From contig NZ_MAYG01000001.1 of NCBI RefSeq assembly GCF_001684965.1, positions 558,001 to 622,000 of the forward strand: a stretch of DNA of 64,000 nt. Direction: 5' to 3'. The notes below the pieces were generated by a model. That model saw nothing but the letters and a program-made list of their open reading frames with translations. It did no database searches and was not told where the DNA came from. Origin of the DNA: Chryseobacterium arthrosphaerae. GTDB taxonomy: Bacteria > Bacteroidota > Bacteroidia > Flavobacteriales > Weeksellaceae. Positions 61,630 through 64,000 of this stretch are shown here, piece by piece (positions within the stretch are counted from its first letter, which is position 1; every line of letters starts with the position of its first letter). The position numbers and the translations under genes were made by a program.

Positions 61630-64000
61630 ATGCAAGGAAAAGGACTTATTACAATTGTTGCTATTGTCCTGGGGTTGATCTGCTTAAACGAGCTATTGCC
61701 AACCTGGTACACCAGCAAAATTGAATCGCAGATTGAAGCTGCGAAAGGAAACGAGAAAGAGATCAAACGAATCAAGGAAGATACTCTTAATCTTGGGTAT
61801 ACAAAGCTTTATTATTCTAAAGCGAAGGACAAGGAAATGAAACTGGGTCTTGACTTAAAAGGAGGGATCAACGTTCTGTTGGAAATCAACCAGAGAGATC
61901 TGGTAAATGATTTGACCAATTATTCTACCAACCCTGTTCTTATTGAGGCTTTAAACAAGACTGATGAAGCTCAGAAAAACTCAACAAAATCTTACATCGA
62001 CAATTTCTTTGAACAGTTCGATGCGGTAAACAAAGCAAAAGGAACAAACCTGAAGCTTGCTGATCCGGAACTTTTCGGAAATACAAACCTGTCTGAAATC
62101 AAGTACAACACTACTGATGAGCAGGTAAAAAGTATTATAAAGAGAAGAATCGATCTTTCTGTAGGAACAGCTTTCGAGGTAATCAGAACGAGAATTGACA
62201 AGCTTGGAGCCATCCAGCCAAACGTTCAGAGAGTACCTGGTACAGCGAGAATTTCTGTGGAAATGCCTGGTATGAAAGATATTGACAAAGTGAAGAAAAT
62301 GCTTCAGACTTCTGCAAAACTTCAATTCTGGGAAGTACAGCAGGTTCCTGAAATTGCACCTTATTTCCAGACTTTGACAACTATGGTTGCTGCAAAAGGA
62401 GATTCTATGGGAGTAGCAAAGAATGTAAACTTCATGAATCTTTTACAGCTTGACAAATTAAGAACAAATGGTGTTGCCAATGTAAAACTATCTGATACTG
62501 CTGTTGTAAATAAAATTTTAAACAGCAAAGTAGGACAGGCTTTACGTCCGGCCAACATTAAATATACACAGTTCATGTGGGGTTACAAACCTGAAGCTAC
62601 AAGTCCTGATGATTTGGTATTGTATGCAATCAGAAGTAACATTAACCAGAAAGCTCCGGTAGACGGTGCCGTAGAAACTGCAAACATCAGCTATGACGAA
62701 CTTGGAAGAATAGTGGTAGACATGCAGATGGATTCTAAAGGTGCTAAAGAATGGAAAACTTTAACGGAGAAAAACGTTGGAAAACCAGTAGCTGTAACAC
62801 TTGATAACAGAGTATACACTGCTCCAAACGTTGTAGGTGCTATTCCTAACGGGAGAACTCAAATCTCTGGTAACTTCTCTCAGGAAGAAGCTAAAGAATT
62901 GGTTGACGTTTTAGGTGCTGGTAAATTACCTGCAGGGGCAAAAGTAGTTCAGGCTACTCAGGTAGGTCCGTCTCTTGGGCAGGAATCTATCAATGCCGGT
63001 ATGATTTCATTTGCGATCGCATTCTTAATTATTATTGTTTATATCATTTTCTATTACGGTGGTGCCGGTGTGTACGCTGTAATTGCGATGGTAATCAACT
63101 TATTCTATATTTTCGGAATTATGGATTCCGGAGACTTTACGCTGACTCTTCCTGGTATCGCAGGTATCGTATTGACGATGGCGATGGCGGTAGATACCAA
63201 CGTAATTATCTATGAAAGAACGAAAGAAGAACTATTTGCCGGTAAGAGCATCCTGGAAGCTTATAAAGACGGTTTCAAACATGCATTAAGTGCAATTATT
63301 GACGGTCACTCAACTACGTTACTGACTGCGGTAGTATTATTCTTCTTCGGAACAGGGCCTATTAAAGGATTTGCTTTGACACTGATGATCGGTATTATCA
63401 TGACATTGTTCACCTCTGTATTGTTATCAAGAGTAATGATCTTCAGCAGACTGAATAAAGGGAAGAGCCTTTCTGTATGGACTCCGCCTACGAAAAACCT
63501 ATTCAGAAATACATGGATCGATTTCATCGGAAAGAGAAAATATGCTTATATCATTTCTGCGGTATTGACTGTAGTGTGTATTATTTCTATGGTTACTCAC
63601 GGGTTCAAGTACGGTATCGACTTTACAGGAGGTAGAAACTATGTGGTAAGATTTGATAAAGAAGTAAATGCTAATGACGTTGAAGAGAAGCTTGTAAAAC
63701 TTTTCAAAACCGAAGATGGGAAAAACTCTTCTGTAGAAGCTAAGACTTTCGGAAACTCGAACCAGTTGAAGATTTCTACAGATTACCTTATCGAAGATGA
63801 GTCTTTAAAAGCTGACCAGACGATTGAACAAAAACTATACGAAGGATTAAAAGGAGAGCTTCCTGCTAATATTACCCTGAATGATTTCAAATCTGCGGAT
63901 AAAGACCATGCAGGAATTATTTCTTCTGAAAAAGTAGGACCTACAGTGGCTGATGATATTCAGACGCACGGTATTCTTGCTGTAGTAGCAGCATTGGCCG
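61630..64000 (+). CDS. secDF: SecDF protein-export membrane protein (fused, cut by window end)
   Basis: Uses the proton gradient to help the Sec translocon finish export. The frame opens at ATG 61630 and runs without a stop to the window edge (790 codons), so it is partial. SecD part: N-terminal helix, LGLDLKGGIN motif from residue 72, a large periplasmic domain, and six membrane helices with GMAMAVDTNV-like AMAVDTNVIIYER (Asp522, the proton-path aspartate). A SecF part follows in the same frame with YGIDFTGG near residues 661-668. Fusion of SecD and SecF is normal for Bacteroidota. Confidence 0.96.
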   Translation, partial: MQGKGLITIVAIVLGLICLNELLPTWYTSKIESQIEAAKGNEKEIKRIKEDTLNLGYTKLYYSKAKDKEMKLGLDLKGGINVLLEINQRDLVNDLTNYSTNPVLIEALNKTDEAQKNSTKSYIDNFFEQFDAVNKAKGTNLKLADPELFGNTNLSEIKYNTTDEQVKSIIKRRIDLSVGTAFEVIRTRIDKLGAIQPNVQRVPGTARISVEMPGMKDIDKVKKMLQTSAKLQFWEVQQVPEIAPYFQTLTTMVAAKGDSMGVAKNVNFMNLLQLDKLRTNGVANVKLSDTAVVNKILNSKVGQALRPANIKYTQFMWGYKPEATSPDDLVLYAIRSNINQKAPVDGAVETANISYDELGRIVVDMQMDSKGAKEWKTLTEKNVGKPVAVTLDNRVYTAPNVVGAIPNGRTQISGNFSQEEAKELVDVLGAGKLPAGAKVVQATQVGPSLGQESINAGMISFAIAFLIIIVYIIFYYGGAGVYAVIAMVINLFYIFGIMDSGDFTLTLPGIAGIVLTMAMAVDTNVIIYERTKEELFAGKSILEAYKDGFKHALSAIIDGHSTTLLTAVVLFFFGTGPIKGFALTLMIGIIMTLFTSVLLSRVMIFSRLNKGKSLSVWTPPTKNLFRNTWIDFIGKRKYAYIISAVLTVVCIISMVTHGFKYGIDFTGGRNYVVRFDKEVNANDVEEKLVKLFKTEDGKNSSVEAKTFGNSNQLKISTDYLIEDESLKADQTIEQKLYEGLKGELPANITLNDFKSADKDHAGIISSEKVGPTVADDIQTHGILAVVAALA

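Noticed and set aside
1..64000. CRISPR arrays, tRNA or rRNA genes, phage or IS genes
   Set aside because: I looked for repeated spacers, cloverleaf-like sequences, rRNA signatures and transposase motifs and saw none.

Overview
The window looks like chromosomal DNA from a Chryseobacterium-like flavobacterium (Bacteroidota, Weeksellaceae). It has moderate to low GC, promoters of the Bacteroidota type (a -7 box TAnnTTTG) with few Shine-Dalgarno sequences, a SusC/SusD pair, secreted proteins with type IX secretion sorting tails, a fused SecDF, and many SPII lipoproteins. No rRNA, tRNA, CRISPR array, IS transposase or prophage was seen. The genus is inferred from overall style; no comparison could be run.

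Layout. 1-3.2 kb: metG and two small genes (minus). 3.5-16.5 kb: a starch/maltodextrin locus with susC-susD-susE, a GH97 alpha-glucosidase, a GH13 enzyme, an NTF2-like protein and an MFS sugar transporter, with a convergent fatty-acid-hydroxylase gene inside it. 16.7-18.1 kb: pirin and an FMN reductase. 18.1-25.5 kb: a purine cluster (purM, purN, an AT-rich lipoprotein gene, purH, purD, guaA), preceded by a compact promoter-miniORF-terminator unit. 25.6-29.1 kb: an NTF2-like protein, a GNAT-nitrilase fusion, then three tandem tiny genes for GG-leader, six-cysteine peptides and a frameshifted gene remnant. 29-34.9 kb: UbiB-family protein, DEAD-box helicase, TPR protein, SGNH hydrolase and lipoproteins. 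35.3-38.5 kb: YqhD-like alcohol dehydrogenase, HxlR regulator and a divergent dihydrolipoyl dehydrogenase. 38.8-44.6 kb: small exported proteins, a deformylase paralogue, a Crp/Fnr regulator and ppc. 44.7-49.6 kb: a T9SS subtilase and a nucleotide-sugar cluster (DegT aminotransferase, membrane protein, galE, cytidylyltransferase-like). 49.6-64 kb: an outer-membrane beta-barrel receptor, mltG, dapF, an Asn-rich lipoprotein overlapping pnuC, an APC permease, a BNR-repeat protein, hemN, a T9SS sugar dehydrogenase, and secDF cut by the window end.

How the genes work together. The sus-like block can bind maltodextrin at the surface, import it through SusCD, cleave it with the GH13 and GH97 enzymes and take the sugar into the cytoplasm through the MFS carrier. 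The purine block covers middle and late steps to IMP and GMP.

The most unusual content is (i) the three-gene family of six-cysteine GG-leader peptides at 27.9-28.7 kb, with no exporter or modifying enzyme beside it, (ii) the purM-upstream mini-unit, (iii) three copies of a bipartite palindromic intergenic repeat and one MITE-like palindrome, and (iv) a likely HxlR operator in front of lpd.
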